This document shows positions 1 to 6,502 of a DNA stretch of 6,667 nt, piece after piece. Each line of letters begins with the position of its first letter. The first letter of the stretch is position 1. The position numbers were made by a program, and so were the translations under genes. Origin of the DNA: Planctomycetota bacterium (lineage in GTDB: Bacteria > Planctomycetota > UBA11346); contig CANETI010000147.1 of NCBI GenBank assembly GCA_947440715.1, forward strand, positions 1-6,667, written 5' to 3'. A model generated the notes under the pieces. That model was not told the origin of the DNA, made no database searches, and saw only the letters and a program-made list of their open reading frames with translations.

Positions 1-1
1 A

Positions 2-2548
2 ATTGAAGATGCCAAAGCCAAACAAGTTGAATGTTTACGCGAATTATCCCGCATTGAAGCCGAGCAAGGCCGCGTGGTGAGCGCGCGCAATGCCACCGAT
101 GAACGCCGCAAACGTTTAGAAGATCGCACCGGCGGACAAACTGACGCCCTTGGACATGCACGTGTGGCCGAAGCTGGTGCGCAATCAGCATTAGGCGCTT
201 TAATTACTGGCGCTGCAGCATTGCACTCAAAATTGGATGAACACATCCGTGCCCGTGAAACCGCGCTAGCCGAAGGCAATCGCCTCGACAGTGAGCTAAA
301 CGAAATTCGCCATCAAGAAGCACGCGCCGAAACCGGCATGCGCATGTTGCAAGAACAAGAAAAACGCGCCGAAGGCGTATTTCGCGGGGTTAAAGACGTC
401 TTGCAGCAAATGGATAAATTCCCAGGCATCGTCGGCATGGTCGCTGACTTATGTCGCGTGCCTGATGATTATGTGATTGCCATTGAAACCGCTTTAGGTG
501 GACAAGCGCAAAATATTATCACGGAAACGCAAGAAGCCGCGCGCGACGCGATTAACTTCTTGAAACGCGAACGTCGTGGCCGCGCCACATTCTTACCACT
601 CAATGATATTCGTGGCGAAGAACGCCTCGATCAACGCTTGTTACGTGAACCCGGCGTCGTTGGTTTAGCGAGTCGATTAATCGACTATGATGAACATTAC
701 CGCAACGCTTTTGAACATTTGCTCGGCAACGTATTAATAGTTGAAACGCTTGACCATGCGATCGCCTTACGACGCAATAATCGTATGTCCTGCCGTCTCG
801 TCACGCTGGATGGCGATGTCGTCAACGCCGGTGGTGCCATGACCGGCGGTCGCCAACAAGGTGGCGACAATGGCGGATTAGTCTCGCGCAAAAATGAAAT
901 TCGTAAGTTAGAAGAACAACTCGCTGACTTAACAGGACGTAAACAAAAAGTTGGTACCGACCGCGACCAAGCGAAGAAAGATGCTTTTGAACGGTCGATG
1001 CGTGTGGAAGAAACTCGGCGCGAAATTCAACAAACCGATCGCAATGTTGGCGAAGCAAAAGCCGATTTGATGAAAACCGAACGCGACCGTTTGCATTTGG
1101 AAAGTGCCACCAGCAGCTTCGGTGCCGAACTGCAAGAAATTGCCGCGGAAATCGCTGCCATTGATGGCGAATCGCGCGACTTATTAGGCCAACGTGAATG
1201 GTTTGCTGCGCTGAATAAGAAACTCGAAAATGATATCGCTGCGATGCAGGGCAATTTGGACGGCAAAGCCGCCAAACGAAATCAGGCACAAGACGATGTC
1301 AGCAATTTACGCGTCAGCGTTGCGACCACCCACGAACGCCAAGAAGCCGTCCGTAATCATCTCAGCCATTTGGTGCGCAGCTTACAAGAATTAGAAGATC
1401 AAAAAACCGAGCGCGAACGTCGCTTAGTTGGCTTAGATGCCAAACGCGCAGAGCTACGGCAAATTGCGGAAGAAAACCAAGCGATCTTTGATGTCGAATC
1501 CAAACAAGTCGCCATCCTGGCCGAGCATTTAGATAAATTAATTAAAGAACGCGACGTCACGCGCAACAGCGTCGAATCAGAACGCCAGGAAGCTCGTGCG
1601 CTTACCACTCGCCAACGCGGCATCGAACACGAGAAAAATCAACTCGATGTCAAAATCGGTGAAGCCAATGTGCGCATCGAAGGCCTATCACAACGTATAT
1701 TAGACGATTACCAACTCGATCTGGTCGAAGCGTTCAGTAATTACCAACGCCCAGAAGACCTCGACTGGCCAAAATTACGCCATGAACTTGCACAAACCGA
1801 AAAAGAACTCGCCTCATTGGGACCGGTTAATTTATCCGCCATTGATGAATTAGAAGAAGTCCAAGCGCGCGAGACTTTCCTCGACAAGCAATTCAACGAT
1901 TTGACCCACGCACAAAATAAACTGCGTGAAATTATTGAACAGATCAACGACATTAGTCGCAAGCTGTTTGAAAATACGTATCGCGAAGTACGCAAAAACT
2001 TCCAAGAGTTATTCCGTAAATTGTTCGGTGGTGGTAAAGCCGACTTAGTGCTGGAAAAACCAGAAGCGTGGGAAGAAACGTTGCCCGATGGCCAGGTCAT
2101 CAAGCATAAGCCACAGCCGCTCGATATTTTAGAAGCCGGTCTCGAAATTGTCGCCCAACCTCCAGGCAAGAATCCTAAAATTATTACGCAATTATCCGGC
2201 GGTGAAAAAGCACTAACCGCCATCGCGCTGTTGTTTGCCGTCTACCAGACCAAGCCCAGCCCGTTCTGTATTCTCGACGAAGTCGACGCCCCACTCGATG
2301 AATCCAATGTCGATGTGTACTGCAACATGCTGCGGGAATTCGTGAAGGATTCCCAGTTCATCGTCATCACCCATAAAAAGCGCACCATGCAACGCGTCGA
2401 CGCCATCTATGGCATCACGCAGAATGAACCCGGCGTCTCGACCAAGATCAGTGTCAAATTTGAAGACATCGGCAAACTCGGCGACACCGAAGGCGTGGAA
2501 GGCGAATTATCCGCTACGGTTCAAGGCGCGGGACCGTATTCGAAATGA
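2..2548 (+). CDS. smc: Chromosome partition/condensation protein Smc, 5'-truncated by the window edge
   Basis: Cytoplasmic SMC-family ATPase that dimerises, works with ScpA/ScpB kleisin partners, and organises and segregates the chromosome by ATP-driven loop handling. The frame is open from base 2 with no stop, so the start lies outside the window; the GTG at 74 is internal. The visible 848 residues begin in the first coiled coil (charged, Glu/Arg/Ala-rich). The globular hinge lies at about residues 141-286, with Gly-rich segments such as ALGGQAQ, RATFLPLNDIR and GGAMTGG. A second long coiled coil follows to about residue 640. The C-terminal head has the ABC signature LSGGEK (731-736), Walker B plus D-loop CILDEVDAPLDE (756-767) and the switch-like VITHKKRTM. 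By comparison with full-length bacterial Smc (about 1,150-1,200 residues), roughly 350 N-terminal residues, including Walker A, are missing because of the cut, not because the gene is broken. The hinge is of the Firmicutes-like rather than gammaproteobacterial type. The gene converges on the sulfatase gene. Identification is secure. Confidence 0.97.
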   Translation: MEDAKAKQVECLRELSRIEAEQGRVVSARNATDERRKRLEDRTGGQTDALGHARVAEAGAQSALGALITGAAALHSKLDEHIRARETALAEGNRLDSELNEIRHQEARAETGMRMLQEQEKRAEGVFRGVKDVLQQMDKFPGIVGMVADLCRVPDDYVIAIETALGGQAQNIITETQEAARDAINFLKRERRGRATFLPLNDIRGEERLDQRLLREPGVVGLASRLIDYDEHYRNAFEHLLGNVLIVETLDHAIALRRNNRMSCRLVTLDGDVVNAGGAMTGGRQQGGDNGGLVSRKNEIRKLEEQLADLTGRKQKVGTDRDQAKKDAFERSMRVEETRREIQQTDRNVGEAKADLMKTERDRLHLESATSSFGAELQEIAAEIAAIDGESRDLLGQREWFAALNKKLENDIAAMQGNLDGKAAKRNQAQDDVSNLRVSVATTHERQEAVRNHLSHLVRSLQELEDQKTERERRLVGLDAKRAELRQIAEENQAIFDVESKQVAILAEHLDKLIKERDVTRNSVESERQEARALTTRQRGIEHEKNQLDVKIGEANVRIEGLSQRILDDYQLDLVEAFSNYQRPEDLDWPKLRHELAQTEKELASLGPVNLSAIDELEEVQARETFLDKQFNDLTHAQNKLREIIEQINDISRKLFENTYREVRKNFQELFRKLFGGGKADLVLEKPEAWEETLPDGQVIKHKPQPLDILEAGLEIVAQPPGKNPKIITQLSGGEKALTAIALLFAVYQTKPSPFCILDEVDAPLDESNVDVYCNMLREFVKDSQFIVITHKKRTMQRVDAIYGITQNEPGVSTKISVKFEDIGKLGDTEGVEGELSATVQGAGPYSK

Positions 2549-2556
2549 TTGGATTT

Positions 2557-2610
2557 GACGGACGGACCGACGGACAGACCGACCTGTCCGATGTCCGATG
2601 TCCGATGTCC
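2557..2610 (+). repeat. Left arm: (GACN)7 then (TCCGATG)3
   Basis: Seven tetramers read GACG GACG GACC GACG GACA GACC GACC (2557-2584). A TG follows, then three exact 7-bp repeats TCCGATG from 2587 to 2607, and a trailing TCC. A period-4 tract joined to a period-7 tract is unusual and recurs in inverted orientation at 2773-2821. The arm lies just outside the smc stop codon. Confidence 0.9.
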
Positions 2611-2612
2611 TG

Positions 2613-2648
2613 CGTGGTTGATTATTAACCGACCACGTGAGGCTTTTT
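2613..2648 (+). terminator. Possible intrinsic terminator for smc inside the repeat element
   Basis: CGTGGT (2613-2618) pairs perfectly with ACCACG (2632-2637) around a 13-nt loop. A five-T run follows at 2644-2648 after a 6-nt spacer. The stem is short, the loop large, and the T run is displaced and G/C-interrupted, so this is a weak candidate. It is the only terminator-like structure downstream of smc that I can see. Confidence 0.3.
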
Positions 2649-2720
2649 CCCGACTGCAAAAAGGCTGGTGCCAATTTCCGAAATAAGTGCGCCAAACTTA
2701 CGAATGTTGGCCCCAGCATT
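2640..2720. other. Two further hairpins in the core of the repeat element
   Basis: Hairpin one: AGGCTTTTT (2640-2648) pairs with AAAAAGGCT (2658-2666), nine positions with one mismatch and a 9-nt loop. Hairpin two: AATGTTG (2703-2709) pairs with CAGCATT (2714-2720) around the tetraloop GCCC, with one G-U pair if it forms in plus-strand RNA. Together with the stem at 2613-2637, the core could fold as a chain of stem-loops if transcribed. The pairing is seen in the sequence; a role is inference. Confidence 0.45.
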
Positions 2721-2772
2721 TCTGCAGCTACTGCTAATTCGCCCGTATCAAAATTGACACCCAATCAGGCAA

Positions 2773-2821
2773 GACGTCGGACATCGGACATCGGACAAGT
2801 CTGTCGGTCCGTCCGTCCGTC
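2773..2821 (-). repeat. Right arm: inverted copy, (GACN)6 then (TCCGAYG)3
   Basis: Read on the minus strand, this arm is six tetramers GACG GACG GACG GACC GACA GACT, then TG, then TCCGATG twice, TCCGACG and TC. It matches the left arm except for one fewer tetramer, a few tetramer fourth-base differences and one C/T change in the third heptamer. It lies just downstream of the sulfatase stop. Confidence 0.9.
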
Positions 2822-2843
2822 GAGCTGCCAAGTCTTATCAATT

Positions 2844-4616
2844 CTATTTCGGCAACAACGTCAACGTCATACGACGAACATCCATCACCGATTTTCCTGG
2901 GATTTTTAAAGCCCGTAAGGTCAATGCGCCTGCACCTTTTTGCAAGGTGATGACACCAACATCGAGTGATTTAAATGGCTTCATTTGAGATTCACCGTTG
3001 GGACGGGGGATGGTATCTTGGTTGGTATTCAGCGGTGGATTCCACAATGTTGTGACGGTGGTTTGTAAACGCGCATCATGGAAACTGAGTTCAATGGTCG
3101 ATCCAGGGTCTGCACAGGTGTAATCCATATCGACTTGGTAGCGACCACTGGTGATGACATTGATTAACCACACCATCGAATCGTCGGTGGCTGTCCAATT
3201 GACAAAGTAAGAACAGTTGGGCGCGTTGGAGCTGCGCTTGACCTTGCCCATCGGTTCACCATCGCGGGCTGGCAACATCGTAATAGGAAATTCCGGATAG
3301 CCGACATCCAATGAGCGTTGATCAACCGTGGTGCCCTTCACTTTTTTGGGAATATTAGCAGATACTTCCTCAAACCACGCTTTAGCTGCGGTTAATAATT
3401 TATTGGTTAGTTCCGGTTGTTGTTCATTAACACTCGTCGTCTGCCCTGGATCGTTGACCATATCGAATAATTTACCGGCGGCGTCCAAACGGTATTGCTG
3501 CGTGCGCACGGTAAATTTTCCGGCCCAGGTGCTAAACAACATGCGATCATCCCAGACAACCGATTCCTTTTTCAACAATGGCGAGAGATCACGACCATCT
3601 AATGGTTTATCACCGACGCGTGGCACCTTGGTCAGCGACAACAAGGTCGGCAGCAGATCAATTGCGGCACTAATTTGCGTAACTGTATGACCAGCGGGTA
3701 ATTGAGCCGGCCAACGAATAAACAGTGGCGAGCGAATACCGCCTTCATCAGTCGAACCTTTTTTACCTTTCATGCCGCCGGTGTAGCGACTGGAATTGGG
3801 GCCGTTATCGGAAAAATACAGCACGATGGTGTTATCTACAATTTTTAGATCCGCTAATTTATTAAGCACGCGACCGACATTCCAATCCTGATTTTTGACC
3901 ATCGCCAACGCACAACGCGTTTCTTCTGCTCTTTCTTGTTTCGCGTCCGTTGCGCCCTGAGTAATCGGCATGTCCTTATATTGCGCCCAATTTTCTGCCG
4001 GGGCAGCCCAGGGTGAATGTGGCGTCGTAAAAGGAATATAGCAGAAGAACGGCACATCCTTTTTTTCGTCAATAAATCGCAGCGCTTCATTGGTACACAC
4101 ATCGACAATGTAACCAGTCGTGCTTATCATTTTGCCATTACGCTCTAATGGTGCATCAAAATATTCGCCCCAATGACCTGCGCTGTGGCCAAAATATTCA
4201 TTGAAACCACGCGCCATTGGATGGTACGGCCATTGACTACCATTATGCCATTTCCCAAAAGCTCCCGTGGCATACCCCGCCGCTTTCAACGCATCAGCCA
4301 GCGTTTTTTCATCCACATTTAAACGCTCTTGTCCGGTCGAAACGCCATGAACACCACCACGCATATGATAACGCCCAGTTAAAAATTCAGCCCGCGTTGG
4401 CGAGCAAACCGGACAAACATAAAAGCGATCCATTGTCACGCCCTGTTGAGCGATTGAGTCAATATTAGTTGTCGCAATTTGTTTATTGCCGTTGTGACTA
4501 TAATCGCCCCAACCCGCATCGTCGGCCAGAAACACAACCACGTTGGGTTTACGTTCGACAGCAATGGTGCCAATGACGGTAAGCAAAGTGAGGGCAAGGG
4601 CAAAAATGAAACGCAT
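2844..4616 (-). CDS. Secreted type I (formylglycine-dependent) sulfatase, arylsulfatase-like
   Basis: 590-residue periplasmic sulfatase that hydrolyses a sulfate ester; the substrate cannot be read from the sequence. The N-terminal 19-20 residues (MRFIFALALTLLTVIGTIA) form a signal peptide. Metal ligands Asp32-Asp33 lie in FLADDAGWGD. The formylglycine site is CSPTRAEFLTGR with the modified residue at Cys71 and Arg75, which fits the sulfatase signature 1 pattern as I recall it. Lys122 and His124 are in GKWHNG, where GKWHLG is more usual. His200 is in TPHSPW. Asp270-Asn271 are in FSDNGPN, followed by Lys283 and GGIRSPLFIRWP. Residues from about 458 form a C-terminal beta-rich module with DPGSTIELSF, TNQDTIPRPNGESQM and IPGKSVMDVRR, a tail I associate with PVC-group sulfatases. 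Activity needs a formylglycine-generating enzyme encoded elsewhere. The frame stays open to an ATG at 4790, but I chose 4616 because it begins the signal peptide and has a purine-rich ribosome site. The gene is divergent from the barrel gene and convergent with smc. Confidence 0.95.
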   Translation of the reverse strand: MRFIFALALTLLTVIGTIAVERKPNVVVFLADDAGWGDYSHNGNKQIATTNIDSIAQQGVTMDRFYVCPVCSPTRAEFLTGRYHMRGGVHGVSTGQERLNVDEKTLADALKAAGYATGAFGKWHNGSQWPYHPMARGFNEYFGHSAGHWGEYFDAPLERNGKMISTTGYIVDVCTNEALRFIDEKKDVPFFCYIPFTTPHSPWAAPAENWAQYKDMPITQGATDAKQERAEETRCALAMVKNQDWNVGRVLNKLADLKIVDNTIVLYFSDNGPNSSRYTGGMKGKKGSTDEGGIRSPLFIRWPAQLPAGHTVTQISAAIDLLPTLLSLTKVPRVGDKPLDGRDLSPLLKKESVVWDDRMLFSTWAGKFTVRTQQYRLDAAGKLFDMVNDPGQTTSVNEQQPELTNKLLTAAKAWFEEVSANIPKKVKGTTVDQRSLDVGYPEFPITMLPARDGEPMGKVKRSSNAPNCSYFVNWTATDDSMVWLINVITSGRYQVDMDYTCADPGSTIELSFHDARLQTTVTTLWNPPLNTNQDTIPRPNGESQMKPFKSLDVGVITLQKGAGALTLRALKIPGKSVMDVRRMTLTLLPK

Positions 4617-4622
4617 GGAAGA

Positions 4623-4631
4623 CTCTCTTTC
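4623..4631 (-). promoter_or_regulatory. Ribosome binding site deciding the sulfatase start
   Basis: On the minus strand GAAAGAGAG ends 6 nt before the ATG at 4616. It is a purine-rich, weak Shine-Dalgarno-like match at the right distance. The upstream in-frame ATG at 4790 is preceded by a pyrimidine-rich stretch instead, which supports the shorter protein with an N-terminal signal peptide. Confidence 0.55.
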
Positions 4632-4975
4632 TTTATAAATTCGGATTATGGATTGGATGCTGACAATGAAATCACCCACGTCCACTCGTCTTGATGTTAC
4701 CCCATTATTACAGATGAAACGAACCTCCGCTGCCCACTTTGTGACAGTAATCCCACCCGTGGTTCCTATGCCTTTTGTCGAATTTTTCATGAATGGAGAA
4801 AATCCGCCTCGGTTAGGATCCAGACACCCTGGCTATTATTTATATTCTCCGTTGAGTGAACATGTATGAATTGCCTACATTCGCCTGATCTGTCCTAGGA
4901 CCTATCAAAACTCGTCTCCGTAAAATCATTGCTCGTTTTTCGTATGATCTCAGCAAAACCGTCGCGCAAAATTAC

Positions 4976-4996
4976 GCTATGAGCGATAGCTTTTTT
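4976..4996 (+). terminator. Terminator-like hairpin with T6 run in the middle of the intergenic region
   Basis: GCTAT (4976-4980) pairs with ATAGC (4986-4990) around the 5-nt loop GAGCG and is followed at once by six T residues (4991-4996). The layout is that of an intrinsic terminator on the plus strand, though the 5-bp stem is short and AT-containing. No plus-strand gene ends here. It would act either on a small transcript starting between about 4620 and 4950 or as an attenuator in a leader of the barrel gene. The structure is visible; function is inferred. Confidence 0.4.
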
Positions 4997-5028
4997 ATTC
5001 GTGGCTCTCAAGGAATTGGCGCTGTCTT

Positions 5029-5091
5029 GGCGTCCGCCCGTAACGCGGCGAGGAGCACATAAATGCGCGCCCCGTTATCGCGTTGGGTGCC
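5029..5091. other. Long imperfect stem-loop, loosely attC-like
   Basis: CCC-GT-AACGCG (5037-5047) pairs with CGCGTTGGG (5079-5087), nine base pairs with a two-base bulge. Outside it, GGC (5029-5031) can pair with GCC (5089-5091). Inside it, GGCG (5047-5050, competing for one base) can pair with CGCC (5068-5071) and GCA with TGC. The right side contains GTTGGGT (5082-5088), which fits the integron core-site consensus GTTRRRY. The left side would fit RYYYAAC only if the GT bulge is ignored. There is no integrase or cassette array in view, so I call it only a structured element. Confidence 0.4.
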
Positions 5092-5168
5092 TGGCTAATC
5101 TAATTGCTATGCAAAATGACCGTCGGTGCTCGATTTCGTATAAGGAATGGCAGTCTTCCCCCTGTGCA

Positions 5169-5203
5169 GTGAGCACGGCATTGCCAAACTATGCCGTGTT
5201 CGC
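5169..5203. promoter_or_regulatory. Strong 13-bp hairpin upstream of the barrel gene
   Basis: GTGAGCACGGCAT (5169-5181) pairs with ATGCCGTGTTCGC (5191-5203) around a 9-nt loop. There are eleven Watson-Crick pairs and two G-U pairs as plus-strand RNA, with a perfect 8-bp core CACGGCAT/ATGCCGTG. It lies 88 nt before the ATG at 5292. No T run follows, so it does not look like a terminator. An operator for a dimeric regulator or a stabilising or regulatory stem in the 5' leader would fit. The role is inferred from position alone. Confidence 0.5.
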
Positions 5204-5281
5204 GTTTACCAGATTAAGCGCAAGCCACCTTTACTAGTCACCCTTTAAGGCTGCCACTCGTCTTGGTTGGTCTCTGTCACT

Positions 5282-5285
5282 AGGA
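5282..5285 (+). promoter_or_regulatory. Shine-Dalgarno site of the barrel gene
   Basis: AGGA sits 6 nt before the ATG at 5292. It supports that start, which also places a complete signal peptide at the N-terminus. Confidence 0.6.
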
Positions 5286-5291
5286 ATTTTC

Positions 5292-6470
5292 ATGCAACGA
5301 AGAGCCATCTCGCCCACCTTGCATTTGCTTGCTGTGGGAATTTTTTATTCCAGCATCCCTAGTTTCGCGGCTGAAGGTACCCGATTAATTGGCACCGGTC
5401 CGATTCAAGTCAGCACGGCTGGCGCTGGTGTTGCGGCACCACAAAATTCTAGTTGGCTGTCCCTCAATCCAGCGGGAATGGTTATGCTGTCAGACAGCGT
5501 TGATGTCAGCACTGATGTCATTCAAGGGCGAGCCAGCTTGACGCCGAATGGGTTACTAGGAAATAATACGGCTGGACGTATTGAAGATGATGTGGTTGTT
5601 TACGCTCCTGCGGCAACCGTGGTTAATAAAATTAATGACAATGACACCATCGCACTTGGATTTTATACCGTATCCGGTCTCGCCGTTGGTTATCCCTCAT
5701 CACGTAGCTCTCCGGGTGCCGCTGGTGGATTTGATCGTCGTGCTGAACAACGGTTTATTACTACTAGCGCAGCTTATGCGCGCCGCATCACTGATCAGCT
5801 GTCTGCCGCGCTTGCATTAAATATGAATTACGTCGATTTGCGCTCTGATTCGATTATTGCAAGCGGAGCACAAACCAGCGGTACTTTTGATATGCATTCG
5901 GCACTTGGTGCTGGTTTTTCCCTGTCTCTCTTTCAACATTTTGACCAGGTTAGTTTTGGCGCGATGTATACTTCACGCCAATGGATGGAAACGCTTGATC
6001 GTTACCGTGATGCCTTTGTTGGTACGCCAGATCAACCACAGGTCTTTCAAGTTGGCATCGCGTGGCGTCCCGTGGCGTGGTTTGAGCCGCTGCTGGATTA
6101 CCGCTTTATTGATTGGAGTTCGGTTAAATTTTACGGTCAGGGACTACGTTGGCGTGATCAACATGTGGTTAAACTCGCGGGTATCGCCCATGTGCATCCA
6201 GATCTCACCATCCGCGGTGGCATATCGTATGGGCGCTCTCCCATTACTGAGTCAGAAGTTTTTATTAATGGTTTATCTCCACTCATTAGTGAATGGCATA
6301 CGACCTTAGGTATTGGTTGGCAGGCTAATCCGGCCTGGGATATCCAACTAACTTATTTGCACGCCTTTGAAAATACGTTGACTGACAACGGCAGCGATGG
6401 ATTTGGCAATGGCACGCAAATTAGTCTTGAAGTCGACGCGATCGTTGCTGGTGTGGGTTGGCATTATTGA
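5292..6470 (+). CDS. Outer membrane beta-barrel of the OMPP1/FadL/TodX family
   Basis: 392-residue outer membrane protein; family members carry long-chain fatty acids, aromatic hydrocarbons or other hydrophobic compounds across the outer membrane. Residues 1-26 form a signal peptide (basic QRR, hydrophobic core, SFA|AEG cleavage). The mature N-terminus has the family's hatch region: GTGPIQVSTAGAGVAAPQN and the NPAG motif at 59-62. The rest alternates polar and hydrophobic residues as expected for transmembrane strands (for example AALALNMNYVDL, VSFGAMYTSR, FQVGIAWRPV, LTIRGGISYG). The ISEWHTTLGIGW segment followed by IQLTYLHAF is typical of the last strands of FadL-like barrels. The chain ends in aromatic WHY, suiting recognition by the BAM assembly machinery. 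It is somewhat shorter than E. coli FadL (about 420-450 residues). The substrate is unknown. It precedes the TPR gene by 32 nt in a likely operon. Family assignment is firm; the fatty-acid role is not claimed. Confidence 0.88.
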   Translation: MQRRAISPTLHLLAVGIFYSSIPSFAAEGTRLIGTGPIQVSTAGAGVAAPQNSSWLSLNPAGMVMLSDSVDVSTDVIQGRASLTPNGLLGNNTAGRIEDDVVVYAPAATVVNKINDNDTIALGFYTVSGLAVGYPSSRSSPGAAGGFDRRAEQRFITTSAAYARRITDQLSAALALNMNYVDLRSDSIIASGAQTSGTFDMHSALGAGFSLSLFQHFDQVSFGAMYTSRQWMETLDRYRDAFVGTPDQPQVFQVGIAWRPVAWFEPLLDYRFIDWSSVKFYGQGLRWRDQHVVKLAGIAHVHPDLTIRGGISYGRSPITESEVFINGLSPLISEWHTTLGIGWQANPAWDIQLTYLHAFENTLTDNGSDGFGNGTQISLEVDAIVAGVGWHY

Positions 6471-6491
6471 CCAAACCCGCCGATCAACACC

Positions 6492-6496
6492 GGAAA
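6492..6496 (+). promoter_or_regulatory. Shine-Dalgarno site of the TPR gene
   Basis: GGAAA lies 6 nt before the ATG at 6503 in an A-rich gap. It supports translation of this partial frame from 6503 and its coupling to the preceding barrel gene, since no terminator hairpin occurs in the 32-nt gap. Confidence 0.5.
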
Positions 6497-6502
6497 AATA
6501 AA

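Larger units (their letters stand above)
2557..2821. repeat. 265-bp inverted-repeat element between convergent genes (MITE/BIME-like, unclassified)
   Basis: Two matching arms in inverted orientation (2557-2610 and 2773-2821) flank a 162-bp core (2611-2772). Both arms have the same two-part design: a run of tetranucleotides GACN, then TG, then three copies of a heptamer TCCGATG. The left arm has seven GACN units and the right arm six. One right-arm heptamer reads TCCGACG. The element starts 9 nt after the smc stop and ends 22 nt before the end of the sulfatase frame, so it fills the convergent gap. I see no target-site duplication and no transposase. It could be a non-autonomous mobile element, a genomic repeat family resembling bacterial interspersed palindromes, or a bidirectional transcription block. 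The architecture is directly visible; the function is unknown. Confidence 0.8.
4617..5291. other. 675-bp divergent intergenic region, no convincing gene
   Basis: This region separates the minus-strand sulfatase from the plus-strand barrel gene and must hold both promoters, but I see no clear -35/-10 pair for either. From 4617 to about 4870 nothing stands out except an in-frame upstream extension of the sulfatase, which I do not believe is translated. From 4890 to 5205 there is dense dyad symmetry: a perfect 10-bp palindrome GTCCTAGGAC (4892-4901), a stem ATCAT/ATGAT (4925-4929 with 4944-4948), a terminator-like hairpin (4976-4996), a long imperfect stem (5029-5091) and a 13-bp stem (5169-5203). 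A long structured leader for the barrel gene, a small RNA gene or remains of a mobile element are all possible. A 78-codon GTG-started frame (5001-5237) runs through the hairpins and lacks protein-like character. Confidence 0.6.

Noticed and set aside
74..79. GTG codons at 74 and 77 as the smc start
   Set aside because: The frame is open and coiled-coil-like upstream to base 2, and the protein would lack its N-terminal ATPase head; these are internal valines.
2507..2764. Minus-strand open frame of 85 codons across the smc end and the inverted-repeat core
   Set aside because: It runs through the GACN and TCCGATG repeats and into the smc coding sequence on the opposite strand, so the frame is a by-product of the repeats. 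No ribosome site stands out.
2557..2821. CRISPR array
   Set aside because: The repeat units are 4 and 7 bp and contiguous, with no unique spacers between them, and the two arms are inverted relative to each other.
2637..2909. Plus-strand open frame of 90 codons through the inverted-repeat element
   Set aside because: It consists largely of translated hairpins and the right tandem arm, then overlaps the sulfatase end in antisense. Nothing in it resembles a protein family.
4617..4790. N-terminal extension of the sulfatase by 58 residues from an ATG at 4790
   Set aside because: The extension would bury the signal peptide in the middle of the protein, has no ribosome site before it and no sulfatase-like sequence. 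The ATG at 4616 has both a purine-rich site and a signal peptide.
5016..5032. Possible sigma-54 promoter, with GG at 5018-5019 and GC at 5030-5031
   Set aside because: The GG-to-GC spacing is right, but the -12 box reads TGGC instead of TTGC, it lies about 260 nt from the next start, and the match may simply be the direct repeat TTGGCG spaced by 11 bp.
5001..5237. Plus-strand GTG-started frame of 78 codons before the barrel gene
   Set aside because: It crosses two strong hairpins, lacks a clear ribosome site, and its Arg/Cys-rich composition has no recognisable domain. It is probably non-coding, although a conserved small protein cannot be excluded without homologues.
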